Counted from the stretch's first letter, positions 26,828 through 36,048 are shown. The stretch: 64,000 nt of DNA from Vibrio lentus (GCF_002875945.1 NZ_MCZK01000090.1:62001-126000), one strand, 5' to 3'. A program made the numbers and translations. The notes: a model not told the origin generated them from the sequence alone.

Positions 26828-27102
26828 TCGTTTGACCTTAAATTGGTCGTATCGATGGTCACTTGTGCCCGTTGAGCGCACCAATTAACCCAATATAGCG
26901 ACACACAATTATTAGCCTCACTATTACTCAATCAGCTTTTTCTGGTTGTGACTAGTCATCGCTCGTGTTCGCAAAACATTAGTTATACCAATCGTAGTAA
27001 ATAACTGGTCACCCAAGCTGGTTAAAATGCTCGATCACTGCTTTTTTCCGGCTCTATTTTTGAGCACGTATTTACGGTGATTGGTAAAAAGAAGAGATCT
27101 TG
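26810..27102 (+). promoter_or_regulatory. vemP-secD2 RNA switch: secD2 ribosome site pairs with the vemP 3' end
   Basis: The vemP 3' coding end (26810-26821, CGAGATCTTCTT) can pair with 27089-27102, which covers the secD2 Shine-Dalgarno AAGAAGAG and the bases just after it: an AGATCT/AGATCT core, C-G and G-U extension on one side and TCTT/AAGA across a 2-nt bulge on the other. An alternative local helix, CTCTATTTTT (27052-27061) with AAAAAGAAGAG (27086-27096), hides the same site. A ribosome stalled at the end of vemP would melt the long-range helix, which is the established VemP mechanism. The pairing is read by eye. Confidence 0.65.
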
Positions 27103-27105
27103 ACT

Positions 27106-28899
27106 GTGAAAAAACGCATTCCAAGAAAACAAATTAACCACTACTCAAAGTGGAAATACGTGGTGCTTATCGCCACCATCATCATCATGATTCTAAGTGC
27201 CTTACCTTCTTGGTTTGGTGAGGACGCCTCGGTTCAAATCAGTAACCGCTCTGAGCAGACGATCGACGCCACTCAAGTGACGCAATACCTTGCTAGCGAA
27301 GGCATTCAAGCCAAATCAGCCTTTCAAAAAGACAAACGTTTAGTGGTGATCTTAGAAGATGCTGAGCAACAAGCGAAAGCCAAAGAAGTGCTTAATGAGC
27401 GCTTCCTCGACAACGCGACGGTTGCGCTTGCTATGGAGCCTGCAGCACCAAAATGGCTGACTGACATGGGCTTTGCACCGATTCAGCTAGGCCTTGATTT
27501 GCGTGGTGGTGTGCAGTTCTTGTTGGAAGTGGATATGGAGCCGGTTTATCACGCGCAAGCACAAGCGATGGTCGACGAGATCACCAGCGAAGTGCGTTAT
27601 GCCCGCGGTAAAGTGGTGCACAACCAAGTTCAGTTTGATTTCCGTACCGACGCTGATTTTGAAAAAGCTCAGAAGCTGATTCGTGAAGAGTTCCCACATT
27701 GGCTACGTGATCGTTCAGATAAATCACTGACGTTAACTCAGTCTGAAGAAGAACAAAGAACGCTACGCAACCTTACCGTTCAACAAAACCTGCAAATCAT
27801 GCGCAGCCGTATTGAAGAGTTAGGCATCACGGAAGCATCGATCCAACGTCAAGGTGAAAGCCGTATTCGTATTGAATTGCCGGGTGTACAAGACCCTGCA
27901 GCTGCGAAAGACGTGATTGGTGCAACCGCATCTTTGGCGTTCTACTCTGTTTACGACAACCCAACGCGCAGCACTCAAACCCTCAAAGATTCAGACGGCA
28001 ACCGTGTGGTTGTAGACCGTAAAGCGGTACTGAGCGGAGAACACATTATCGATGCTCGCAGTGGCATTGGTGAGATGGGCAGCGCAGAAGTAAACATTAC
28101 CCTAGATTCTTCTGGTGGTAAGAAAATGTCTGAGTTCTCACGTCATAACATCGGTAAGCCAATGGCAACGGTGTACAGCGAATACAGTCGTGATAGAGCG
28201 GGCAACAGCAAGCAAGACAGTGAAGTGATCAGTGTGGCAAACATTCAGTCTCAACTGGGTAGCCGCTTCAGAATTACTGGCGCTGGCAGCTTGGCAGAAG
28301 CGCAAGAGCTTGCGTTACTGCTGCGTGCGGGTTCACTTACTGCGCCCGTGACCATCATTGAAGAACGTACCATTGGCCCATCTTTGGGTGCTGAAAACGT
28401 CACTAACGGCTTTGCTGCTTTGGCACTTGGCCTTGGTCTAACTCTAACGTTTATGGCGCTATGGTATCGCCGTCTTGGTTGGGTTGCGAACGCTGCATTG
28501 GTCGTCAACATGACCACATTGTTTGGTTTGATTGCCTTGTTACCGGGTGCAGTCTTAACCTTGCCAGGTATTGCGGGCTTGGTACTAACCGTCGGTATGG
28601 CGGTAGATACCAACGTGCTTATCTTCGAACGTATTCGAGACAAGATGAAAGAAGGACGCAGCTTTGCTAGCTCCATCGACCGTGGCTTTGATAGTGCGTT
28701 CTCTTCTATTTTCGATGCCAACGTCACTACCATGATTGTTGCTGTGGCTCTATACACCATTGGTAATGGCCCGATTCAGGGCTTCGCTTTGACACTGGGC
28801 TTAGGTCTTCTAACCAGTATGTTTACGGGCATTTTTGCTTCGCGAGCGATCATCAATTTGGTTTGGGGGCGTGACCAACGCCACGACGTAAGGATTTAA
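27106..28899 (+). CDS. secD2: protein translocase subunit SecD, second copy
   Basis: About 597 residues. SecD, with SecF, uses the proton or sodium gradient to help pull exported proteins through SecYEG on the periplasmic side. The N-terminal membrane helix (WKYVVLIATIIIMILSALPS), the P1 head with LGLDLRGGVQFLLEVDM, and the C-terminal membrane region with GLVLTVGMAVDTNVLIFERI are all present. The GTG at 27106 has AAGAG at good spacing and is preferred to TTG at 27100. It is shorter than typical SecD1 and lies behind vemP, matching the salt-regulated SecDF2 pair of marine vibrios. secF2 follows 2 bp later. Confidence 0.92.
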   Translation: MKKRIPRKQINHYSKWKYVVLIATIIIMILSALPSWFGEDASVQISNRSEQTIDATQVTQYLASEGIQAKSAFQKDKRLVVILEDAEQQAKAKEVLNERFLDNATVALAMEPAAPKWLTDMGFAPIQLGLDLRGGVQFLLEVDMEPVYHAQAQAMVDEITSEVRYARGKVVHNQVQFDFRTDADFEKAQKLIREEFPHWLRDRSDKSLTLTQSEEEQRTLRNLTVQQNLQIMRSRIEELGITEASIQRQGESRIRIELPGVQDPAAAKDVIGATASLAFYSVYDNPTRSTQTLKDSDGNRVVVDRKAVLSGEHIIDARSGIGEMGSAEVNITLDSSGGKKMSEFSRHNIGKPMATVYSEYSRDRAGNSKQDSEVISVANIQSQLGSRFRITGAGSLAEAQELALLLRAGSLTAPVTIIEERTIGPSLGAENVTNGFAALALGLGLTLTFMALWYRRLGWVANAALVVNMTTLFGLIALLPGAVLTLPGIAGLVLTVGMAVDTNVLIFERIRDKMKEGRSFASSIDRGFDSAFSSIFDANVTTMIVAVALYTIGNGPIQGFALTLGLGLLTSMFTGIFASRAIINLVWGRDQRHDVRI

Positions 28900-28901
28900 G
28901 C

Positions 28902-29855
28902 ATGAGTATTTCAAATATGACTAATTCAAACAGCTATGTTTCAGACCGCTATATTACAGACAGCAATATGACTCGCCTTCGTAAGGTGATGTCTGTGATT
29001 TCTATTGTGCTGTTCATGAGCTCTGTGATGCTGGTGGCAGTGAAAGGTTTTAACTGGGGCTTGGACTTTACTGGCGGTGTGGTTGCCGAGGTTCAGCTCT
29101 CTGATCAAGTAACAAAAGACGCGTTGAAAACCAAGCTTGATACGGCTTTCCAACAAGACGTGCAAGTGGTTGGTATGGCAGAACAAGATCGCTGGACGAT
29201 TCGTTACAGCCAGCTGACTGATGCTCCACAACCAAACTTAGTGGATGCTTTGTCATCGGTGAGCGACCAAGTGAAAGTGCTTAACAGCAGCGTGGTTGGC
29301 CCTCAAGTAGGTCAAGACATGGTTGACCAAGGTGGCTTGGCGGTGTTGGTGTGCTTCCTAATGATCATGCTGTACCTAAGTGTACGATTTGAATGGCGTT
29401 TGGCTCTGGGTGCACTTGCCGCGATCATCTATGACGTCACGCTTATCTTGGGATTGTTCGCTTTTACTCAGTTTGAGTTCAACCTGACCGTATTGGCGGC
29501 CGTGCTAGCGATTTTGGGTTACTCACTCAATGACTCAATCATCATCGCCGACCGTGTCCGTGAGATGCTGCGTGGCAACCCTAACGGTGACACTGATAAC
29601 CTGCTTAACGAATCGGTTAAAGCGACTTTCTCGCGCACCATGGTGACATCCGGAACCACGTTGATCACGGTATCGGCGCTTTGGCTACTGGGTGGCGCTG
29701 CGCTGCAAGGTTTTGCGATTGCATTGGTTGTCGGCATTGTCAGCGGTACTTGGTCTTCCGTTTCCGTCGGCATCACTCTGCCTAAGTTGCTTGGCCTGCA
29801 GCCTTGTCACTACAAAGTAAAAGCTCCAGTAGAAGTTGAGGGCGAGTACCCTTAG
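28902..29855 (+). CDS. secF2: protein translocase subunit SecF, second copy
   Basis: A 317-residue inner-membrane protein forming the SecDF complex with the product of the preceding gene. It shows the first helix, the NWGLDFTGGVVAEVQL motif of SecF, then five C-terminal helices with VLAILGYSLNDSIIIADRVRE, the signature containing the charged transport residues. It begins 2 bp after the secD2 stop and is followed by a strong terminator, so vemP-secD2-secF2 is a closed operon. Confidence 0.93.
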   Translation: MSISNMTNSNSYVSDRYITDSNMTRLRKVMSVISIVLFMSSVMLVAVKGFNWGLDFTGGVVAEVQLSDQVTKDALKTKLDTAFQQDVQVVGMAEQDRWTIRYSQLTDAPQPNLVDALSSVSDQVKVLNSSVVGPQVGQDMVDQGGLAVLVCFLMIMLYLSVRFEWRLALGALAAIIYDVTLILGLFAFTQFEFNLTVLAAVLAILGYSLNDSIIIADRVREMLRGNPNGDTDNLLNESVKATFSRTMVTSGTTLITVSALWLLGGAALQGFAIALVVGIVSGTWSSVSVGITLPKLLGLQPCHYKVKAPVEVEGEYP

Positions 29856-29895
29856 GTTGTCTGTTCGTTAGCAGCACAAGTTAGCAAGTAACGTC

Positions 29896-29940
29896 AATAA
29901 AGCCCTTCGTTTGTAATAAAACGAAGGGCTTTATTTTTTA
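29896..29940 (+). terminator. intrinsic terminator after secF2
   Basis: A 17-bp perfect stem (AATAAAGCCCTTCGTTT with its complement at 29919-29935) and a TTTTT tail lie 41 bp after the stop. Confidence 0.9.
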
Positions 29941-30056
29941 TAAGAGTCAGACAGTTAGCGAAAAGAGAAGCTATTTCAAAAAACGATGGATTGAATAGGC
30001 AACTGCGTGTGATATGAAGTATGTTTAGATGACGTCAGTAGAAATGAGGCAAGGGA

Positions 30057-30923
30057 ATGGAATATCGACATCAATGTCATGTAGGCGATCATGGGGATGC
30101 ACTCAAGCATCCGGTATTGAGTGCACTGGTTAAATCATTAATGCAGCAACACTCACGCCTCAATGTTATCGACACGCACTCAGGAACAGGGTGCTACGAC
30201 CTAAACACCGCGCCAAGTAATCACGCGGGCGAGTTTGCTGAAGGGGTCGGGTATCTTTGGCAAAATAAGGCTTACCTTCCAGAGTCATTCGCTTCTTTTA
30301 TGTCGGTACTGGAATACTACAATCCGGATCGGCTTATCTCTTTGTATCCCGGCTCTGCTGCCATCGCATATCAACAAGGTCGCAGCCAAGACAGCTTTTA
30401 TTTTTCAGATATTCAGCAAGACGAAGCCGACTTACTGCAAACCAATATTGAGAAGCTGCAACGCGACCTTGATGTTTCAAGTAAGCTCACCATTACCGCA
30501 GGCGACGGGCTTAAAGCGCTACCTGATGATGTGGCCAAGCACGATAACCACCACCTGATTGTTATCGATCCACCTTACGAAACCGATTCTGAATATCTCG
30601 CAGTAATTGATGCCTTGGTTAAGGCTTATCAGCAATCTGAGAAAGTGTCTGCTCTGATCTGGTATCCGCTCTACACGGATGACAAAAGCTCACTGATTTT
30701 GAACCACTGCGTGACTGCAGTGAAAGATGGCTTGTTACCAAGCCCGATTAAATCGGAATTACGACTGCGCGATCCCAAGGGTGATGATCGCCTCATCGGC
30801 AGCGGTTTATTATTGTTTAATCCGCCACAAGGCATTGCTGGACAGGTTGCTGACACGCTTGATTATTTACATAGTCAGCTCGCAACCAATGGTGAGGGTT
30901 ATTGGCAAATGAGAAGCCTATAA
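30057..30923 (+). CDS. rlmJ: RlmJ-like 23S rRNA (adenine-N6) methyltransferase
   Basis: A 288-residue SAM-dependent methyltransferase of the RlmJ family, which methylates A2030 of 23S rRNA. Family features are the N-terminal YRHQCHVGDHGDALKHPVL, the SAM-binding VIDTHSGTGCYDL, the STEP YYNPDRLISLYPGSA and the catalytic DPPYE. It diverges noticeably from the enterobacterial protein and may be the second copy of a Vibrio genome. Monocistronic; ribosome site GAGG. A stem with a weak T-run lies about 220 bp downstream. Confidence 0.85.
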   Translation: MEYRHQCHVGDHGDALKHPVLSALVKSLMQQHSRLNVIDTHSGTGCYDLNTAPSNHAGEFAEGVGYLWQNKAYLPESFASFMSVLEYYNPDRLISLYPGSAAIAYQQGRSQDSFYFSDIQQDEADLLQTNIEKLQRDLDVSSKLTITAGDGLKALPDDVAKHDNHHLIVIDPPYETDSEYLAVIDALVKAYQQSEKVSALIWYPLYTDDKSSLILNHCVTAVKDGLLPSPIKSELRLRDPKGDDRLIGSGLLLFNPPQGIAGQVADTLDYLHSQLATNGEGYWQMRSL

Positions 30924-31145
30924 ATCTGATTTATATGGGAATTATGATGATTTTCTAGACAGCGCTCACTAAATCACTGTTATTTATGTGGTTTAAATTG
31001 ACCAAACGCTAACTTTTATCGATTGATTAATTGCAGTGAATCATTTAAAAATAGAATATCAATGCGCGCAAGTGCATACTGGCTCATAAGTTAAATAATT
31101 AGTCCCAAATTAATATCAGATTGTGGTTTACCCCCTAAACTGCAT

Positions 31146-31179
31146 AAGGCTCGCACTAGTCATGCGAGCCTTTCTTTTG
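31146..31179 (+). terminator. intrinsic terminator between rlmJ and nemA
   Basis: AAGGCTCGCA pairs with TGCGAGCCTT followed by TCTTTT on the plus strand; it faces rlmJ although 220 bp from its stop. The 30924-31145 stretch otherwise shows nothing. Confidence 0.65.
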
Positions 31180-31221
31180 CCTGAAGGAAAACTTAAGGCA
31201 TTGTTAGCACTTCAAAACCCA

Positions 31222-32310
31222 CTACAACGCAGGGTAATCGGTATAGCCTTTTTCATTACCACCAAACAGAGTCGCGCCGTCGAGTTCAGATAGTTCGCTG
31301 CCGTTTTGTAGACGTGTTACCAAATCTGGGTTAGAGACGAATGGGCGGCCAAATGCGACGAGATCCGCGTAGCCTTCACTCAATACTTCTTCGGCGCGTT
31401 GTGGTGTGTAGCTGCCAGCGACGATGATGGTGTTGGAGAACAAGGCTCTTAGCTCGACACGGAAGCTTTCAGGAATAACTGGCGCGTCATCCCAGTCTGC
31501 TTCTGAAAGATGTAGGTAAGCGATATCACGCGCTTGCAGTGCCTTTGAGGCTTCTAAAATCGTTGGCACGATGTCTGGGCAGTTCATGTCTTTGAATGTG
31601 ATGAATGGGGCTAAACGTACGCCCACTTTGTCGGCACCAATTGCGTCAATCACGGCATCCATTACTTCGATTAGAAAGCGAAGTCGGTTCTCGCGGCTTC
31701 CACCATAGTTGTCGGTGCGCTTATTTGAATTGGTTCTTAGGAATTGATCGATGAGGTAGCCATTACCACCGTGGATTTCTACTCCGTTGAACCCTGCTTC
31801 GATAGCTTTCTTTGCTGAGTTCGCAAAATCTTGAACTACACGATCGATGTCTGCTTGAGTCATCTCTCTTGGCTGGATGCAATCGACCATGTTGCCATTA
31901 CCATTCTCGTCAGAAATCCAAACCTGAGTTTCTATTGGAGCCAAAGCTGACGGTGCAATCGGCAGTTCGCCCTTTTGAAAGGTAGGGTGAGAGACGCGGC
32001 CGACATGCCATAACTGGCAGAATATCGCAGCGCCTTGGTCTTTTGCTGCTGTAGTTACTGACTTCCAACCTTCGATTTGTGCATCGGTATAAACGCCGGG
32101 TGTGAATGAGTAGCCTTGAGAGTCGTCGGATATTTGCGTGGCTTCGGTGATGATTAAACCTGCACTTGCGCGTTGTTGGTAATAGGTTGCCATCATGTCG
32201 TTTGGCACGTTTCCAGGTTGGCTAGTACGAGCGCGTGTCATGGGTGCCATAACGACGCGGTTTTGCAGTTCTAGGCCTTTCAGTTCTGATGTTTCGAATA
32301 ATTTGTTCAT
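31222..32310 (-). CDS. nemA: Old Yellow Enzyme family alkene reductase (NemA-like)
   Basis: A 362-residue FMN enzyme that reduces electrophilic alkenes and nitro compounds with NAD(P)H. Motifs: NRVVMAPMTRAR at the N-terminus, AIFCQLWHVGRVSHP, the substrate-binding His-Asn pair in VEIHGGNGYLIDQFLR, and FGRPFVSNPDLV binding the FMN phosphate. It is the last gene of a three-gene minus-strand run (SDR, MFS exporter, reductase) with a divergent LysR regulator, an arrangement typical of quinone or electrophile detoxification. The 88-bp gap to the MFS gene contains an imperfect tandem repeat. Confidence 0.92.
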   Translation of the reverse strand: MNKLFETSELKGLELQNRVVMAPMTRARTSQPGNVPNDMMATYYQQRASAGLIITEATQISDDSQGYSFTPGVYTDAQIEGWKSVTTAAKDQGAAIFCQLWHVGRVSHPTFQKGELPIAPSALAPIETQVWISDENGNGNMVDCIQPREMTQADIDRVVQDFANSAKKAIEAGFNGVEIHGGNGYLIDQFLRTNSNKRTDNYGGSRENRLRFLIEVMDAVIDAIGADKVGVRLAPFITFKDMNCPDIVPTILEASKALQARDIAYLHLSEADWDDAPVIPESFRVELRALFSNTIIVAGSYTPQRAEEVLSEGYADLVAFGRPFVSNPDLVTRLQNGSELSELDGATLFGGNEKGYTDYPAL

Positions 32311-32327
32311 GGTATCTACCTTGTTTT

Positions 32328-32386
32328 AATTCAGTGTTTTTTAATTTTGTGTTCTTGAATTCAGTGCTTTTAGTTTTGTGTTCGGG
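32328..32386. repeat. imperfect ~30-bp tandem duplication
   Basis: Two adjacent copies, each starting AATTCAGTG and containing TTTTGTGTTC, occupy 32328-32357 and 32358-32386 in the nemA leader. They are T-rich and differ by a few substitutions and a short gap. Confidence 0.6.
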
Positions 32387-32398
32387 CTACAAGTCGCG

Positions 32399-33592
32399 TT
32401 ACTTGCTTTCTGCTGGGCTGAAAATCGAGTTGCTTTGTGGTTTGTCAGCTCGGTTGGCTTTGGCGATAAGCAGTAAGCCAATGACAGGGACAACAACGGC
32501 TGCGAATGGAATCATTCCTGCGCCTAGTTGGCTGTCGAGCACCATGCCACCAAGGAATCCACCAAAGGCATTGGCCAAGTTAAACGCTGAGATATTAGCT
32601 GTTGCTGCTAGCTCTTGGCCTTCGCCACCGTGGTTCATCACTCGAAGTTGCATGGCAGGAACGTTGGCAAATGATGCAATACCAAAGACAAATGCGGCTG
32701 CAACGAATAGGATTTTGTTGTCTACCACAAGGCCAACCACAACCAATGAAGCGATCATCGCGACTGCCCAAAACATTGAAGCTTTGCCGAGGTTTTTATC
32801 TGAAGAGCGACCACCTAAGGTGTTACCTATGATTAAACCAACACCCACAATTACTAAGATCCAAGTAACAGACTCTTGGCCGTAACCCGTGATGTGCATG
32901 GCGATAGGTGCTAGGTATCCGTAGAGCGTCATGAAGCCAGACCAAGCAAAAGCGGTGATCGCCAAGCTGATAAGCAGCATTGGATTTTTGAAAGCCATAA
33001 GCTGAGTTTTGATGTCTTTTGCTTCGCTGTGACCTGTTGATTTGATTGACGTTAAGATTGAAATCATCGCAACTGTGCCAAGTGCCGCAACGGTAAAGAA
33101 GGTGGTGTGCCAACCGAATTGCAAGCTCACCCAAGTACCGGCTGGAACTCCAAGAACGTTGGCGAGCGTTAAGCCTGCGAACATTTGACCAACGGCGCGA
33201 CCTGCCATTTTCTCCGATACCAAATTGGTCGCAACAACCGCTCCGATACCATAGAAAGGACCTTGAACTAAGCCTGCGATAACACGGCTCGCGAGGAGTA
33301 GCGGATAGCTTGGTGCGAGTGCAGACAAGACATTGCCAATAATGAACAGCGCCATTAATCCAATCAGCACCATCTTTTTGTTAAAGCGTGCAAGGTAGAT
33401 GGTTAAGATTGGCCCGCCGATAACGATAGCTAGCGCATACGCACTGATTAGGTAGCCAGCTTGGCCTTCTGTGATCGAAAGGGAGGTCGCAATTTGTGGA
33501 AGAATGCCTGCGATAACAAACTCAGCGGTGCCAATCGCAAAAGCCGCGAGTGTCAGTATCCAAACTTGGAATGGGATCTGTTCTTGTTTCAT
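32399..33592 (-). CDS. MFS transporter, DHA1 family (AraJ/YdhP-like efflux)
   Basis: A 397-residue inner-membrane protein with about 12 helices. The start (VWILTLAAFAIGTAEFVIAGILPQIA) and the motif A-like NKKMVLIGLMALFIIGN are typical of the arabinose-efflux/drug-proton antiporter group. Substrate unknown. It lies between the SDR and the NemA-like reductase, so it probably exports a toxic or reduced product of the same stress response; this is inference. There is a tail of charged residues at the C-terminus (FSPAESK). Confidence 0.9.
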   Translation of the reverse strand: MKQEQIPFQVWILTLAAFAIGTAEFVIAGILPQIATSLSITEGQAGYLISAYALAIVIGGPILTIYLARFNKKMVLIGLMALFIIGNVLSALAPSYPLLLASRVIAGLVQGPFYGIGAVVATNLVSEKMAGRAVGQMFAGLTLANVLGVPAGTWVSLQFGWHTTFFTVAALGTVAMISILTSIKSTGHSEAKDIKTQLMAFKNPMLLISLAITAFAWSGFMTLYGYLAPIAMHITGYGQESVTWILVIVGVGLIIGNTLGGRSSDKNLGKASMFWAVAMIASLVVVGLVVDNKILFVAAAFVFGIASFANVPAMQLRVMNHGGEGQELAATANISAFNLANAFGGFLGGMVLDSQLGAGMIPFAAVVVPVIGLLLIAKANRADKPQSNSIFSPAESK

Positions 33593-33675
33593 GATGAGTT
33601 ACCTATTTAAATTCTTGTTTGTTAGGACGCTGAGATACACGTCCTAACGATTGTTCTTTGCTTCTTTACGGAGTG

Positions 33676-34359
33676 TTAGCCGAGCTGCGCGCCACCATCG
33701 ATGTCGATGATTGACCCAGTCACGTATGGGTTATTAATTGCGAACAAATAACCCATCGCGATCTCTGAAGCTTCGCCAACCTTGCCTGCGGGTAAGTTAT
33801 TTTTGGCGTTGTCGTACATGGCTGAGCGGGCGGTGTCGTCCATGTTTTTGTAGGCTGTCGTCATGGTTAAGCCCGGGCTTACGGCGTTCACTCGAATTGG
33901 CGAGAGTTCTTTTGCAAGCACCTTAGTTACGCTTTCAAGTGCAGCGTTGATGGCGGTTTTTACGTAAGTGCCAGCGACGACTTTGCGTGACAACATGCCT
34001 GTGGTGAGAGTGATAGAACTGTTGGGTTTCATGTAACGCGCAGCATGCTTAGCAACGTTTAGGCTGCCCCAAAACTTGGTATCAAATGCCGACTTTGCGT
34101 CATCGATAGCAACGTCTGTCACTTTTCCAGCCGGAGCGGATGAGCCTGCCGTGACCACCAAGTGATCGAATGGACCAATGGGTTCGAAGTATTCGCAAAT
34201 CGACTTTTCATTGCTGATATCAACACCGGTGTGGCGGCTAGCAATGTGTACTGTGTTGTCTGCGTTTCTCAATTGCATCGCTAGTGCTTTACCGATACCT
34301 GACGTGCCACCAATAATGACGAAAGTGCTCTTTTCTTGGTTCGCTAGTGTGTTGTTCAT
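33676..34359 (-). CDS. short-chain dehydrogenase/reductase
   Basis: A 227-residue SDR. The cofactor motif is GGTSGIGKA. The catalytic Ser is in SITLTTGMLS, and the usual YxxxK is read here as TYVKTAINAALES: the Tyr is in GTYVKTA, with the Lys only two positions on, so the catalytic tetrad is atypical. The C-terminus ends VTGSIIDIDGGAQLG, as in SDRs. First gene of the minus-strand SDR-MFS-nemA operon and divergent from a LysR regulator that presumably controls it. Confidence 0.85.
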   Translation of the reverse strand: MNNTLANQEKSTFVIIGGTSGIGKALAMQLRNADNTVHIASRHTGVDISNEKSICEYFEPIGPFDHLVVTAGSSAPAGKVTDVAIDDAKSAFDTKFWGSLNVAKHAARYMKPNSSITLTTGMLSRKVVAGTYVKTAINAALESVTKVLAKELSPIRVNAVSPGLTMTTAYKNMDDTARSAMYDNAKNNLPAGKVGEASEIAMGYLFAINNPYVTGSIIDIDGGAQLG

Positions 34360-34438
34360 TGTCTGAATTCCTGCGTGTTCTGCTGATGGTTGCCATTATA
34401 TTTGTTCGACTAATTTTGATAATTGTCTAAAATATAAA

Positions 34439-34467
34439 TTCATTATTCGGAATTTCTGAATAATGAA
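34439..34467. promoter_or_regulatory. palindromic operator in the SDR/LysR divergent promoter
   Basis: TTCATTATTC (34439-34448) and its perfect complement GAATAATGAA (34458-34467) lie 24 bp before the LysR start. A symmetrical site in the divergent region is the expected place for LysR autoregulation and control of the SDR-MFS-nemA operon. Confidence 0.55.
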
Positions 34468-34490
34468 TGGCTGAATAGTAGGAGAGGTGA

Positions 34491-35420
34491 ATGGACAAGT
34501 TTTCAGATATGGCGATGTTCGTCAGTATCGTTAAGCATCATGGGTTAGCAGCGGCGGGACGAGAGTTAGGGCTTTCTCCTGCGACCATGACAGCAAGGCT
34601 TCAGGCGTTGGAAGAGCGTTATGGTGTGAAGTTGTTGAATCGAAGCACAAGACATGTGTCTTTGACTGACTCAGGCGAGCTGTATCACAAGGCGTGTCTG
34701 GAGATATTGGATAATGTCAGCGAGGCTGAAAACCTGATTCAAAATGGTGTCAAAGAAGTTAAAGGTCCATTAAAGATCGCAGCACCGAAAGACATCGGCA
34801 AGCAGTACATCCTGCCAATCTTGTCGGAGTTTTGTCAGCAGTATCCTGATGTGATTCCTTATCTGTATTTGAACGATAACCTGTCGAACATTGCGGAATC
34901 AGGTATGGATATCGTGATCCGCTATGGGGAATTGGTCGACAGCAGCTTGATATCCAGGCGCTTATCGCCAAGCCGACGTGTACTGTGTGCCTCGCCTGAA
35001 TATCTTGCCAAGCATGGAACGCCGTTGACGCCACAAGATTTGGTCGAACATGATTGTTTGGCGATGCTGCGCAGCAATGAAGAACTTAAGACATGGCATT
35101 TCCAAGACCACGACATGAAGAAGTCGATTACCGTTGTTCCAAAGCGATTTTCAGATGACGGTGAAGTGATTCGATACTGGGCATTAAAAGGCGAGGGTAT
35201 TGCCCTTAAATCGGTACTGGATGTGCAAGATGACATCAATAACCAACGCCTTGTGACTTTGCTCAATGGTTACATGAAGAACTTCAATACCTCGACTTCC
35301 GTATCAAGTGCCGAATTGAATGTGGTGTACATCAGCAAGAAATATCAGCCAAAGCGTATTCGACTCTTCTTAGATTATCTTCTTGAGAATTTTAATGGTT
35401 TGGTTGAGAGGTCAGGCTGA
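34491..35420 (+). CDS. LysR family transcriptional regulator
   Basis: A 309-residue regulator with the N-terminal HTH (DMAMFVSIVKHHGLAAAGRE, LSPATMTARLQALEERYGV, LLNRSTRHVSLTDSG) and an effector-binding domain from about residue 90. The closest style is the CrgA/AaeR-like group. AGGAGAGG precedes the ATG. It diverges from the SDR-MFS-nemA operon over 131 bp containing a palindrome, so it is the likely controller of those genes. Confidence 0.92.
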   Translation: MDKFSDMAMFVSIVKHHGLAAAGRELGLSPATMTARLQALEERYGVKLLNRSTRHVSLTDSGELYHKACLEILDNVSEAENLIQNGVKEVKGPLKIAAPKDIGKQYILPILSEFCQQYPDVIPYLYLNDNLSNIAESGMDIVIRYGELVDSSLISRRLSPSRRVLCASPEYLAKHGTPLTPQDLVEHDCLAMLRSNEELKTWHFQDHDMKKSITVVPKRFSDDGEVIRYWALKGEGIALKSVLDVQDDINNQRLVTLLNGYMKNFNTSTSVSSAELNVVYISKKYQPKRIRLFLDYLLENFNGLVERSG

Positions 35421-35989
35421 TAACAATTATTGTTAATTTATTAATAGTGAAGCCTCAATGCTGACCAGCTTTTTCAGGCGGAAAATGTTTATGATGAAAA
35501 GGTCTGTCAGTGAAAAGACCTCTTCATCGAAGGTGACACCATTCCTCTCTGTTCGTCACACGCTCGTGCTTCATCCATATTGAAATATATCCGTCTATGT
35601 AATCCCCTTTATGCCGCTAAAAATAGATGTCGGAAGGAAAGATCAAGCTGTCTTCTCGCAAGTTTAGGTGAGAGATTGTCCCGTTTTATAAAATATTAAT
35701 AATCAATATATTAGTAAGGAAGCCTTTGAGTTGTTATTTGAGTTTTTTATGATTTAAAGCTCATGTAATTATTAAGGTTTATTAATTTCTTCATCCAGAG
35801 CCTGAATAAATCACGACATCAAAGAAACTCTCGTAGAGTTCTTTTTCTACCCAATTGGTCATTTGTTGTCTTTTTTATCTATTTAACCATCTAATATTTA
35901 TCAGTTTTTTCTTTTTTGGCGCCTTCCCTATCAATGGTGTATCTCTCACAGAATTAAAATACATAAGCCAATAGTTGTGACATTGAATT
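35421..35989. other. AT-rich intergenic region, no gene recognised
   Basis: About 570 bp between the LysR gene and the cluster at 36049. It holds a weak stem with a T-run (AACTC/GAGTT then TTTTT, 35826-35846), which may end upstream transcription. A minus-strand frame at 35875-36177 overlaps the next gene and has no protein-like features. Nothing else was seen. Confidence 0.5.
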
Positions 35990-36004
35990 TGAGATAGATT
36001 CTCA
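35990..36004. promoter_or_regulatory. Fur-like palindrome before the 36049 cluster
   Basis: TGAGATAGATTCTCA has perfect TGAGA/TCTCA arms and matches the right half of the Fur 7-1-7 site (ATTCTCA versus ATTATCA) well. It ends 44 bp before the start codon. A similar site stands near the right end of the window. Confidence 0.4.
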
Positions 36005-36048
36005 TTTGGGAACATTCCCGCTAATAAATATAATAATGGAGAAATATA

